Assembly: GCA_004356415.1 (NCBI GenBank)
Contig: SMWN01000078.1
Location: 1-13,834 of the forward strand
Direction: 5' to 3'
Length of the DNA: 13,834 nucleotides
Origin: Gammaproteobacteria bacterium
Lineage (GTDB): Bacteria > Pseudomonadota > Gammaproteobacteria > Eutrophobiales > Eutrophobiaceae
Positions 6,383-13,834 of this stretch are shown here, piece by piece (the first letter of the stretch is position 1; each line of letters starts with the position of its first letter). Position numbers and translations under genes: made by a program. Under the pieces are notes generated by a model. That model saw nothing but the letters and a program-made list of their open reading frames with translations. It did no database searches and was not told the origin of the DNA.

Positions 6383-7669
6383 ATGAAGGACAAACAGATA
6401 CTTGACCTTGATAAGTCACATGTCTGGCATCCGTACAGCGCGATGGGCTCGGACTTGCCTGTTTATCCTGTGGCATCTGCCGATGGTGTGCGACTGAAAT
6501 TAACAGATGGTCGAGAACTGATAGATGGCATGTCTTCCTGGTGGAGTGCGATTCATGGTTATAACCATCCTGAAATGAATTGTGCGCTTGAGGCGCAATT
6601 GCAGAAGATGTCACATGTGATGTTCGGTGGACTGACACATCAACCTGCTGTAGAACTTGCAGCTCAACTGGTTGCACTAACGCCTGATGCATTACTGTCC
6701 GTTTTCTTTTCAGACTCTGGTTCCGTGTCTGTTGAAGTAGCTATGAAAATGGCCATTCAATATTGGAACGCTAAAGGACAACCCAGCAAAAAGTACTTTC
6801 TGACCATTCGAAATGGCTATCATGGTGATACCTTTGGCGCCATGTCAGTGTGTGATCCTGACACGGGAATGCATTCCCTGTTTCAGGATGTATTAACACA
6901 ACAATTTTTTGTGGATGCCCCAGAATGTCGCTTTGGTCAAGCCTGCTCTGATAAAGATATCGCAGGTTTTGAACAAACACTCAGTACCGAAAAGGAACAT
7001 ATCGCTGCCGCGATCATGGAACCAATTGTTCAAGGTGCAGGTGGTATGCGATTTTATTCTGAAGAATATTTACGCCGTGTGCGGGGTCTATGCGACCAAT
7101 ATCATGTGTTATTGATCCTTGATGAAATCGCCACCGGGTTTGGCCGAACGGGAAAATTATTTGCCTGTGAATATGCTGGTGTCACCCCTGACATTATGTG
7201 TGTTGGAAAGGCGCTGACAGGAGGTTATATGAGTCTGGCAGCGACACTCACCACCACAGATGTCAGCGAAACCATCAGTCAGGGAGAACCAGGCGTTTTC
7301 ATGCATGGCCCGACGTTTATGGCGAATCCCCTGGCCTGCACAGCAGCTTTGACCAGCCTGAAGATTTTGCTGGAGTCCCCCTGGCAATCAGAAATCTCTA
7401 GAATCGAAAAACAACTTGTTGCAGGTCTTGAACCTTGTCAGGTATTGGATGTTGTTAAAGATGTGCGTGTGTTAGGTGCCATTGGGGTTGTGGAACTCGT
7501 CAACCCTGTCGATATGGCGAGTGTTCAACCGTTATTTGTCGAAGCAGGCGTTTGGATAAGACCCTTTGGTAAACTGGTCTATCTCATGCCTCCATTTATT
7601 ATTCAAAATGATGATCTGGAAAAATTAACAACGTCGATTGTCGATATTGTGTCAAATATTTCGTCTTGA
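6383..7669 (+). CDS. bioA: Adenosylmethionine--8-amino-7-oxononanoate aminotransferase
   Basis: BioA makes 7,8-diaminononanoate from 8-amino-7-oxononanoate, using S-adenosylmethionine as amino donor and pyridoxal phosphate, in biotin synthesis. The 428-residue length is normal. Family marks run in order: HVWHPYSAM (13-21), SSWWSAIHGYNHP (51-63), GSVSVEVAMKMA (113-124), NGYHGDTFGAMS (144-155), LDEIATGFGRTG with D247, and the PLP lysine K276 in VGKALTGGYMSLA. FMHGPTFMANPLA (306-318) and WIRPFGKLVYLMPP near the end complete the set. The substrate-specific WW pair and the C-terminal arginine separate it from the other class III aminotransferase at 11425. No other biotin genes adjoin it. The ATG has no clear Shine-Dalgarno sequence, and no upstream in-frame alternative exists. 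Confidence 0.93.
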   Translation: MKDKQILDLDKSHVWHPYSAMGSDLPVYPVASADGVRLKLTDGRELIDGMSSWWSAIHGYNHPEMNCALEAQLQKMSHVMFGGLTHQPAVELAAQLVALTPDALLSVFFSDSGSVSVEVAMKMAIQYWNAKGQPSKKYFLTIRNGYHGDTFGAMSVCDPDTGMHSLFQDVLTQQFFVDAPECRFGQACSDKDIAGFEQTLSTEKEHIAAAIMEPIVQGAGGMRFYSEEYLRRVRGLCDQYHVLLILDEIATGFGRTGKLFACEYAGVTPDIMCVGKALTGGYMSLAATLTTTDVSETISQGEPGVFMHGPTFMANPLACTAALTSLKILLESPWQSEISRIEKQLVAGLEPCQVLDVVKDVRVLGAIGVVELVNPVDMASVQPLFVEAGVWIRPFGKLVYLMPPFIIQNDDLEKLTTSIVDIVSNISS

Positions 7670-7768
7670 TTTCATCTCGGCACTGCTTGAGTTGCAAACT
7701 AGCTTGACCACAAAATATTCTGACTTCGGATATTCCAGATTATTTGAATTACCTAGGAGTCTGTCGGA

Positions 7769-8113
7769 CTAGTGCAATCTGACCTTTGATTGAATCTTAA
7801 TCAGCTCATCAAATATTTTTATGAGTTCTAACAAACTGCCTGTGTGCGGGTCGTTTTTGTGCAGACATTCCTGCGCATAGACGAATATGCTGCTTGTAGC
7901 AGGGAATGGTTTTGTCTCTTCCAGGGCATTTTTCATACGTGGCAGAAAAACCCACTGCAGCCATTGTTCGAAGGCCAGCGTATCCATACAGAAGGGTTGT
8001 TCACTGGCGAGTTCGCTGCTGCTTGGCCTGGTTTTGTTCCATTTGCCGTTGATTCTCAAGGTAGCTTCTACCTCTAGCAGTACGTCGGCAATGCGATTCT
8101 GAATATCGTGCAT
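7769..8113 (-). CDS. yqcC: YqcC family protein (DUF446)
   Basis: The 114-residue soluble protein matches the YqcC/DUF446 pattern, with the hallmark LASEQPFCMDTLAFEQWLQW (residues about 35-54) and then VFLPRM. A leucine-rich helical C-terminus (LLELIKIFDELI) completes it. In enterobacteria yqcC lies beside the tRNA pseudouridine synthase gene truC, but here that partner is absent on both sides. Function is unknown. There is no ribosome site, and a near-consensus promoter lies only seven bases upstream of the ATG, so the mRNA may be leaderless. The start is fixed by the promoter position and by the usual length of the family. Confidence 0.85.
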   Translation of the reverse strand: MHDIQNRIADVLLEVEATLRINGKWNKTRPSSSELASEQPFCMDTLAFEQWLQWVFLPRMKNALEETKPFPATSSIFVYAQECLHKNDPHTGSLLELIKIFDELIKIQSKVRLH

Positions 8114-8120
8114 TGCCTAG

Positions 8121-8148
8121 ATTATACTTTTCTGTTGCCTCAATTCAA
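8121..8148 (-). promoter_or_regulatory. Strong sigma-70 promoter immediately before the YqcC-family gene
   Basis: On the minus strand TTGAAT (8148-8143) and a perfect TATAAT (8126-8121) are 16 bases apart. Only seven bases (8114-8120) separate the -10 box from the ATG at 8113, so transcription should begin at, or one base before, the start codon. Confidence 0.65.
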
Positions 8149-8453
8149 CAATACAGCAACGCCCTGAGCCCTGGATGGATATGAAATTGAGGCCAAAAAT
8201 GCCTTTCTAATCACCTTTGATATCTATACTGTGCCAGTCAAACACCTGCTACGAAAGCATATTAGGTGGTTTTATACCGTCATTCTGGTTTATAATCGCG
8301 CGTTTTTTGGCGCAGCTAAGCTTGCGTCCATTTGAGTGGTATTTAACAGGTGTCTATCCAAGCAATACGTTTCTGGCAATGCAGTCGGTTACGACGTGTG
8401 CTTTGGGTCGCTGATCGATTCATTGAAGTGTAACGGTATAGAGTAGTAATAAC
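8149..8453. other. Intergenic region upstream of the elongation factor gene
   Basis: No convincing gene is visible. A 65-codon frame (8217-8414) has a composition unlike a protein and no ribosome site. A perfect TATAAT lies at 8291-8296 on the plus strand, but the sequence 17-18 bases upstream is a poor -35. It is the best candidate for the elongation factor promoter and would give a leader of about 150 bases. No intrinsic terminator was found. Confidence 0.4.
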
Positions 8454-10544
8454 ATGGCTGATTTATCCAAATATAGAAACATAGGCATCTTTGCCCACGT
8501 AGATGCTGGCAAGACAACCACGACAGAACGTATTTTAAAACTCACCGGTAAAATTCATAAAACCGGTGAAGTACATGATGGAGAAGCTACCACTGACTTC
8601 ATGGAACAGGAACAGGAACGTGGTATTACTATCCAGTCTGCAGCGACCAGTTGTGAATGGAATGGTCACCGCTTGAATATTATTGATACTCCTGGACATG
8701 TTGATTTTACGATTGAAGTATACCGTTCATTAAAAGTGCTTGATGGGGGCATTGGTGTGTTCTGCGGCTCTGGTGGTGTTGAACCACAATCCGAGACCAA
8801 CTGGAGATATGCGAACGAATCTGAAGTATCTCGCATTATCTTTGTCAATAAACTTGACCGTGTAGGCGCTGATTTTTACCGCGTAGTGAAACAGGTTAAG
8901 GATGTCCTCAGTGCGAACCCTCTGGTAATGGTATTACCCATTGGTATTGAAGATGAATTTACAGGTGTTGTCGATCTGCTAACCCGTAAGGCATGGATAT
9001 GGGAAGGCGTCAGTGATGCAAGTGATTATAAAATTGAAGCACCACCTGAAGATATGTCAGATGCCATCGAAGAATGGCGTGAGAAATTAATCGAAACTGC
9101 CATCGAACAGGACGACAACATCATGGAGAAGTATCTCGATGGTGAAGAACTGTCGATTAACGAGATTAAGGCTTGTATCCGTAAAGGTACGATTGCGCTT
9201 GATTTCTTTCCCACCTACTGTGGTTCTGCTTTTAAAAACAAGGGCATACAGTTAATCCTTGATGCGGCCGTCGATTACCTGCCTGATCCGACCGAAGTTA
9301 AGCCACAACCAGAAGTTGACCTGGGGGGTAATGAAACAGGTGAATTTGCTATCGTCGATCCTGACAAGCCATTGCGAGCATTAGCATTCAAGATTATGGA
9401 TGATCGTTTTGGCGCACTCACCTTTGTCCGTATCTACTCAGGTAAATTGGGCAAAGGAACAAACGTACTGAATACCTTTACAGGCAAGACCGAACGTATT
9501 GGTCGCCTGGTTGAAATGCATGCTGACGAACGTATTGAACTTGATAGCGCCCAGGCGGGTGATATCATCGCCATCATAGGTATGAAAAATGTGCAAACAG
9601 GACATACCTTATGTGATCCAAAGTCCCCTGCGACGCTAGAACCCATGGTCTTTCCTGATCCAGTGATTTCTATTGCCGCATCGCCCAATGACAAGGCCGC
9701 GTCAGAGAAATTGGGTATCGCCTTAGGCAAAATGATCAGAGAAGATCCTTCTTTCCGAGTGGAAACGGATCAAGACAGTGGTGAAACTATCCTCAAGGGA
9801 ATGGGAGAATTACACCTTGATATCAAGGTTGATATTCTCAAAAGAACCCATGGCATTGAGGTGACCGTCGGTAAACCTCAGGTAGCCTATCGTGAAACCG
9901 TCACCAAACGTATTGAAGATAGTTACACCCATAAAAAGCAATCCGGTGGTTCAGGTCAATACGGTAAAATTGATTACATCATTGAACCGGGTGAGCCAGG
10001 GAGTGGGTTTAAGTTCGAATCAAAAGTAACGGGTGGTAATATCCCACGCGAATTCTGGCCAGCGATTGAAGGTGGATTCAAGACAAGCATGGAAAAAGGT
10101 GTTTTAGCCGGTTATCCGTGTCTTGATTTCAAAGTCACCCTGGTTGATGGTGCATACCATGCGGTTGACTCTTCAACAGTTGCATTTGAACTGGCTGCAA
10201 AAGCTGCTTACAGACAAAGTATGCCTAAAGCCGGTCCACAACTGATGGAACCTGTTATGAAAGTAGATGTTTTTACCCCAGAGGCTCATGTTGGAGATGT
10301 AATTGGCGACCTGAATCGTCGACGCGGTATGATTAAATCTCAGGATGCAGGGCCAACGGGTGTCCGAATCAAGGCTGAATGCCCGCTGAGCGAGATGTTT
10401 GGTTATATTGGCACCCTGCGTACATTGACTTCAGGTCGTGGACAATTCTCTATGGAATTCCTGCATTACGTTGCTTGTCCGAAGAATGTTGCGGAGGAAG
10501 TCATCGCCGAAACTAAGGAACGTGAAGCCGAAAAAGATAGGTAG
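8454..10544 (+). CDS. fusA2: Elongation factor G, second-type paralogue (FusA2-like)
   Basis: The 696-residue translational GTPase has the full EF-G layout. The G domain carries AHVDAGKT (14-21), the switch RGITI, DTPGH (78-82), NKLD (132-135) and GSA (257-259). Domain II begins near 305 (LRALAFKIMDDRFG), and domain III includes MGELHLDI. Domain IV has GGSGQYG and GYPCLDFKVTLVDG, and domain V has GDVIGDLNRRRG. EF-G drives ribosome translocation and, with RRF, ribosome recycling. The block GIGVFCGSGGVEPQSETNWR differs from the primary FusA of the rpsL-rpsG-fusA-tuf operon. It resembles the second EF-G of marine gammaproteobacteria. No str-operon genes adjoin it, which supports paralogue status. 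The division of labour with EF-G1 cannot be read from sequence. Confidence 0.88.
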   Translation: MADLSKYRNIGIFAHVDAGKTTTTERILKLTGKIHKTGEVHDGEATTDFMEQEQERGITIQSAATSCEWNGHRLNIIDTPGHVDFTIEVYRSLKVLDGGIGVFCGSGGVEPQSETNWRYANESEVSRIIFVNKLDRVGADFYRVVKQVKDVLSANPLVMVLPIGIEDEFTGVVDLLTRKAWIWEGVSDASDYKIEAPPEDMSDAIEEWREKLIETAIEQDDNIMEKYLDGEELSINEIKACIRKGTIALDFFPTYCGSAFKNKGIQLILDAAVDYLPDPTEVKPQPEVDLGGNETGEFAIVDPDKPLRALAFKIMDDRFGALTFVRIYSGKLGKGTNVLNTFTGKTERIGRLVEMHADERIELDSAQAGDIIAIIGMKNVQTGHTLCDPKSPATLEPMVFPDPVISIAASPNDKAASEKLGIALGKMIREDPSFRVETDQDSGETILKGMGELHLDIKVDILKRTHGIEVTVGKPQVAYRETVTKRIEDSYTHKKQSGGSGQYGKIDYIIEPGEPGSGFKFESKVTGGNIPREFWPAIEGGFKTSMEKGVLAGYPCLDFKVTLVDGAYHAVDSSTVAFELAAKAAYRQSMPKAGPQLMEPVMKVDVFTPEAHVGDVIGDLNRRRGMIKSQDAGPTGVRIKAECPLSEMFGYIGTLRTLTSGRGQFSMEFLHYVACPKNVAEEVIAETKEREAEKDR

Positions 10545-10570
10545 GTTTTATTGCTGTTGAAAAAAATGGG

Positions 10571-10588
10571 TTAACTGCATAAAGTTAA
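10571..10588 (+). promoter_or_regulatory. Small hairpin in place of the greB ribosome site
   Basis: TTAACT (10571-10576) and AGTTAA (10583-10588) can pair around a six-base loop and end three bases before the greB ATG, where a Shine-Dalgarno sequence would normally be. The stem is short and A/T-rich, so it would be only marginally stable. Confidence 0.25.
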
Positions 10589-10591
10589 TTC

Positions 10592-11131
10592 ATGAGCCGT
10601 TATCGACCACCTCAACCAAAATCTTCGCCGTACATCACAGAAGAAGGCTTCAAAATGCTTCAGGCTGAACTCAAGGCCTTGTGGGAAAAACGCGGCGAGG
10701 TGACCAAAGCACTCACTGTCGCTGCGGCAGAAGGTGACCGTTCTGAGAATGCAGAATACATTTATCGTAAAAAAGAATTACGTGAAATTGATCGACGATT
10801 ACGTTATCTACAGAATCGCTTGCCGGATCTAAAAATCGTCCCTATACAACAACAGGACAGTAAACAAATTTTTTTCGGTGCCTGGATCACTGTCAAATGT
10901 TTGACTGTTAAAACCGACACTGTTGCCGAAGCCACCTATCGCATTGTTGGCCCCGATGAATTCGATCCAGATAAAAATTATATCAGTCTTGACTCACCCC
11001 TTGCCAAAGGATTACTCAAGAAAACGATCGATGATGAAGTCATTATTCATACTGATGACACTGAACTACGTTATGTTGTTATTGACGTGAATTACACGTC
11101 CCCAGATATAAAAAACAATAACAACGAATGA
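10592..11131 (+). CDS. greB: Transcription elongation factor GreB
   Basis: GreB enters the secondary channel of RNA polymerase and stimulates cleavage of backtracked RNA. The 179-residue protein has the N-terminal coiled coil (about 15-80) with the acidic tip AEGDRSENAEY (D49, E52 and E55 near the catalytic tip), and then KKELREIDRRLRYLQNRL. That last string distinguishes GreB from GreA. A C-terminal FKBP-like domain (about 90-165) follows. The tail is polar and asparagine-rich. It starts 47 bases after the EF-G stop and overlaps the next gene by four bases (ATGA at 11128-11131). This suggests cotranscription with the EF-G gene and translational coupling downstream. No ribosome site is visible. 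Confidence 0.92.
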   Translation: MSRYRPPQPKSSPYITEEGFKMLQAELKALWEKRGEVTKALTVAAAEGDRSENAEYIYRKKELREIDRRLRYLQNRLPDLKIVPIQQQDSKQIFFGAWITVKCLTVKTDTVAEATYRIVGPDEFDPDKNYISLDSPLAKGLLKKTIDDEVIIHTDDTELRYVVIDVNYTSPDIKNNNNE

Positions 11132-11391
11132 AATTTTCAGATCCTTTCATCGAAGGCACTTTAATCAAATGCTACAAACGATTTCTTGCGGACATTGACC
11201 CGGAATATACGGAAACGCTCTGTAAAGCTGTTGCCGAAGGGGTCGAGGTACTCGCCTATTGTACAAATGTATCGACCACAGGAATCAGACTGAGACAATC
11301 ATTGCCGGTACTGATCCCGCCACCTGGACGATTGATAAATCAGGCAATATTAATTGGCCAGATCTTCCACAACCGTAAGTATAAATGTTAA
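11128..11391 (+). pseudogene. sfsA: SfsA remnant with large in-frame internal deletion (87 residues)
   Basis: Residues 1-22 (MKFSDPFIEGTLIKCYKRFL and two more) match the start of SfsA, the sugar fermentation stimulation protein / predicted DNA-binding nuclease-fold protein. Residues 23-62 (DPEYTETLCKAVAEGVEVLA, then TGIRLRQSLPV) match its extreme C-terminus. About 150-170 residues in between are absent, although SfsA is normally near 235. The missing part contains the PD-(D/E)xK-like nuclease centre, so no catalytic activity is expected. The reading frame survives the deletion, and the ATGA coupling to greB is intact, so a mini-protein may still be made. A 25-residue tail after SLPV (IPPPGRLINQAILIG onwards) goes beyond the usual end. 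Confidence 0.7.
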
Positions 11392-11424
11392 TGTAAGCAC
11401 ATAATTAAATAGACAAGAAGTCTT

Positions 11425-12846
11425 ATGACCCTGAATATAGAATCACTTTTGTCCGAAGCACGGGGGCAAAATTATGACCTGCACAATGAACACATTAATC
11501 CTGCGTTCACAAAGGTCTTGCGCACCATAGGATTTGATCGAAATTATGTTCGTGCTGAAGGTCAATATTTATGGGATGACAAGGACAACAAATATCTGGA
11601 TATGTTGGCTGGTTATGGTGTATTTAATGTTGGCCGTAACAATGCAACAATCAAAAAAGCACTCATTGATTTTCTGGACTGTAATTATCCCAGCCTGGTG
11701 CAACTTGATGCGCCTCTGCTTTCCGGTCTACTGGCAAAGGAATTAAAAAAACGCATGTCTTGCCAACTGGATTATGTTTATTTCACTAATTCAGGCACCG
11801 AAGGTGTTGAAACAGCCATTAAATTTGCCCGCTGTGCCACGGGTCGTGCCGGCATTGTCCACGCGCAACACTCATTTCATGGCCTCAGTACAGGTTCATT
11901 ATCTATAAATGGTGATAACACATTCAAGGAAGGTTTCGCGCCGTTCTTACCCGATACCTATACTATCCCTTTCAATGATCTTTCAGCTTTGGAAGAGGTA
12001 CTCGCCGGGAATAAAATTGCCGCATTTATTGTCGAACCCATCCAGGGCAAAGGCGTAAATATTCCTGACAAGGGGTATTTAACTGAAGCCGCCCGTTTAT
12101 GCCGAAAACACAAAGCCCTCTTTGTTGCGGATGAGGTACAAACAGGCCTGGGCCGTACGGGTAAATTTTTAGCACTGGAACATGATGAAAACGTCGAACC
12201 GGATATGGTGATACTGTCTAAATCACTCTCTGGTGGATATGTGCCTGTCGGTGCCGTGCTCACCAGAAAATGGATCTTCAATAAGGTTTTTTCATCAATG
12301 GAACGTTCAGTCGTTCATTCTTCGACGTTTGGCCAGGGCAGTCTTGCCATGGTGGCAGGACTGGCAACGCTGGAATACATTGACGACAAAAATCTAATAG
12401 AAAATGCCAGAAGGATGGGTAATCTGGCAGGCGAACGTCTGCAAAATTTAAGCGAACAATACGAATTTATTCACGATATAAGATGGCGCGGTTTGATGAT
12501 CGCAATTGAATTTTCAGAACCAAAATCATTTTCATTGCGCGCTGCCTGGAATATGGTACATAAATTAAACAAGGACTTGTTCCCACAAGCTGTGACTATT
12601 CCATTACTACAAGATTATCAAATCCTGACACAAGTCGCTGGACACCATATTGACGTAATTAAACTTATCCCTCCGCTTATTATTGATGAGGAAGACATTA
12701 ATTATTTCATTAATTCTTTCAGCAAGGTGATGGATAATCTGCATAAATTTCCTGGGCCAGTGTGGGAAGTATTATCCATGATTGGCAAATCAATCTTTGC
12801 TAAAACTAATGCTGATGAAAAACTTCAGTATGCTTCTTATCAATAA
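11425..12846 (+). CDS. Class III PLP-dependent aminotransferase, substrate unknown
   Basis: The 473-residue cytoplasmic enzyme has the fold-type I class III marks. SGTEGVETAIKFAR (123-136) is followed by HSFHGLSTGSLS (149-160), EPIQGKG (204-210), VADEVQTGLGRTG with D236, and the PLP lysine K266 in LSKSLSGGYVPVGA. VLRTIGFDRNYVRAEGQYLW near the N-terminus is characteristic of a subgroup of ornithine/acetylornithine-like aminotransferases. Some members of this subgroup (HpnO-like) lie in hopanoid gene clusters. No hopanoid, arginine or polyamine gene is present here, so the substrate is open. AAGAAG at 11415-11420 is the likely ribosome site. It follows the SfsA remnant by 33 bases. Confidence 0.8.
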   Translation: MTLNIESLLSEARGQNYDLHNEHINPAFTKVLRTIGFDRNYVRAEGQYLWDDKDNKYLDMLAGYGVFNVGRNNATIKKALIDFLDCNYPSLVQLDAPLLSGLLAKELKKRMSCQLDYVYFTNSGTEGVETAIKFARCATGRAGIVHAQHSFHGLSTGSLSINGDNTFKEGFAPFLPDTYTIPFNDLSALEEVLAGNKIAAFIVEPIQGKGVNIPDKGYLTEAARLCRKHKALFVADEVQTGLGRTGKFLALEHDENVEPDMVILSKSLSGGYVPVGAVLTRKWIFNKVFSSMERSVVHSSTFGQGSLAMVAGLATLEYIDDKNLIENARRMGNLAGERLQNLSEQYEFIHDIRWRGLMIAIEFSEPKSFSLRAAWNMVHKLNKDLFPQAVTIPLLQDYQILTQVAGHHIDVIKLIPPLIIDEEDINYFINSFSKVMDNLHKFPGPVWEVLSMIGKSIFAKTNADEKLQYASYQ

Positions 12847-12905
12847 ATAAAAATACTGACATCATAAGGTTTTCAATTAAACACAAAACATATCATGGAG
12901 AACAC

Positions 12906-13358
12906 ATGACCTGGAATATTTATCTCTCTGGAGAAATCCACACCGACTGGCGTGAAAAAATAGAGACCGGACTTAAAGCGGCCGATCTGCCGGTTAATCT
13001 AAGCTCACCAAACACTGACCATGCATCAAGTGATGATTGTGGGGATCGACTTCTTGGTGCTGAAGATCATTCTTTCTGGAAAGATCACAAGGCATCAAAT
13101 ATTAATTCCATTCGTATTCGTAACTTAATTGAAAAAGCCGATGTTGTTATTGTGCGTTTCGGCGACAAATATAAACAATGGAATGCAGCGTTTGATGCAG
13201 GATATGCGGCAGCATTAGGTAAATCAATCATTACCCTGCACGATCCGGAATTAACACATGCCTTAAAAGAAGTAGATGGTGCAGCAACTGCTGTTGCCCA
13301 AACACCGGAAGAAGTTGTTAATATCATGAAATATGTCATCAATGGAACATTACCCTAA
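12906..13358 (+). CDS. ytoQ: YtoQ family protein (nucleoside 2-deoxyribosyltransferase-like fold)
   Basis: The 150-residue protein has the YtoQ pattern: an opening WNIYLSGEIHTDWREKI, then NINSIRIRNLIEKADVVIVR (about 65-85), FGDKYKQWNAAFDAGYAAAL (86-105) and KSIITLHDPELTHALKEVD. The fold resembles nucleoside deoxyribosyltransferases and TIR-like sugar-nucleotide binders. The family's reaction is not established. GGAG at 12897-12900 gives a well-placed ribosome site five bases before the ATG. It follows the aminotransferase by 59 bases and precedes the DUF3750 gene by 33, on the same strand, so an operon is plausible. Confidence 0.85.
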   Translation: MTWNIYLSGEIHTDWREKIETGLKAADLPVNLSSPNTDHASSDDCGDRLLGAEDHSFWKDHKASNINSIRIRNLIEKADVVIVRFGDKYKQWNAAFDAGYAAALGKSIITLHDPELTHALKEVDGAATAVAQTPEEVVNIMKYVINGTLP

Positions 13359-13391
13359 TTGTTTAACACACCACATCGTATATTCGTGGGC

Positions 13392-13834
13392 ATGAAGAAA
13401 ATCCGCTTTGTATTTCTATTTTTTTTAACAGGCATATCCATCGCAATATCGGCAAACGTACTATTTGGACCGGATTGGCGGACAGCCGATCGCTCCAGCG
13501 CGGGGATTGCTCCTGATCCTTCAGAAATGTCAGATGCTGTCGTTCAGGTATATGCTGCCAGGGCATTTAACTGGAGAAGTTTATTTGCTGTTCACACCTG
13601 GCTCGCGACCAAAGCCAGAGGGGCATCGGAATATGATGTCTATCAAGTTGTTGGCTGGCGTAAGTGGCATGGCTTATCTGTCGTTGTGAGAGAAAAAGAT
13701 ATCCCGGACAGAATCTGGTTTGGCAACCCTCCTACAATCCTGAGAGAATTAAAAGGTGCTGATGCAGAGGCAATCATTTCATCCATTGAAAGTGCCGTAG
13801 CGTCTTACCCTTATCCTGACACTTACCACATGTG
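13392..13834 (+). CDS. DUF3750 family protein, N-terminal part (runs off the window)
   Basis: An ATG at 13392 opens a frame that stays open through the last base, giving 147 codons. An N-terminal hydrophobic stretch (IRFVFLFFLTGISIAISANV) looks like a signal or anchor. The body matches DUF3750 in VVQVYAARAFNWRSLFAVHT, then EYDVYQVVGWR and PDRIWFGNPPTILRELKGA. Such proteins are exported or membrane-attached and of unknown function. The family is usually around 250 residues long, so roughly 100 residues lie beyond the edge. GTGGG at 13386-13390 is a poor, very close ribosome site. Confidence 0.75.
   Translation, partial: MKKIRFVFLFFLTGISIAISANVLFGPDWRTADRSSAGIAPDPSEMSDAVVQVYAARAFNWRSLFAVHTWLATKARGASEYDVYQVVGWRKWHGLSVVVREKDIPDRIWFGNPPTILRELKGADAEAIISSIESAVASYPYPDTYHM

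Noticed and set aside
7714..7734. Terminator of bioA (AATATTC and GGATATT arms)
   Set aside because: It is A/T-rich with a G-U pair and lacks a T-tract, so it is too weak to call.
8217..8414. A 65-codon protein upstream of the EF-G gene
   Set aside because: It has no ribosome site, no recognisable motif and an odd composition, and a perfect TATAAT lies inside it.

Overview
This is an AT-leaning bacterial window that reads as a gammaproteobacterium. GreB, a YqcC-type DUF446 protein, a HugZ-type haem protein, BioA, an SfsA remnant and a YtoQ-type protein all have their closest recognisable relatives there. No rRNA, tRNA, insertion sequence or CRISPR array was seen. The genus cannot be fixed from sequence alone.

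Left part (1-4770). The first gene is the N-terminal half of a nitrate/nitrite (NarK-type) MFS transporter, broken near position 873. A small unknown minus-strand gene and a HugZ-type PNPOx/DUF2470 gene follow. Next come a minus-strand conserved hypothetical gene frameshifted at a run of six C, and an orphan FetB-type ABC permease. After a 430-base gene-free stretch lies the start of nirB (assimilatory nitrite reductase large subunit), which carries an in-frame TAA and loses homology after about 126 codons. The transporter and nirB remnants each keep a convincing sigma-54 (-24/-12) promoter, and the DNA upstream of both shares several sequence words (TGGGCAC, GGTGCACC, CACCGCAATAT). One promoter also has a full-consensus IHF site. 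I read this as a nitrogen-regulated nitrate-assimilation regulon whose structural genes have decayed while the control regions survive.

Middle part (4770-8453). This holds a GFA/CENP-V zinc-fold protein (minus), a ZnT9-like cation diffusion facilitator behind a nested inverted repeat, bioA (biotin synthesis), and a minus-strand YqcC-family gene. The YqcC-family promoter sits so close to its ATG that the mRNA is probably leaderless. A 340-base intergenic region follows.

Right part (8454-13834). A plus-strand series encodes a second-type elongation factor G, GreB, an SfsA reduced by internal deletion to 87 residues (ATGA overlap with greB), a class III PLP aminotransferase, a YtoQ-family protein and the start of a DUF3750 lipoprotein/exported protein that runs off the window.

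The most interesting theme is gene erosion. Four genes in under 14 kb are broken in different ways: frameshift plus truncation, nonsense plus truncation, frameshift alone, and in-frame internal deletion. Their neighbours are intact. The single-base events could be assembly errors; the deletions are harder to explain that way.
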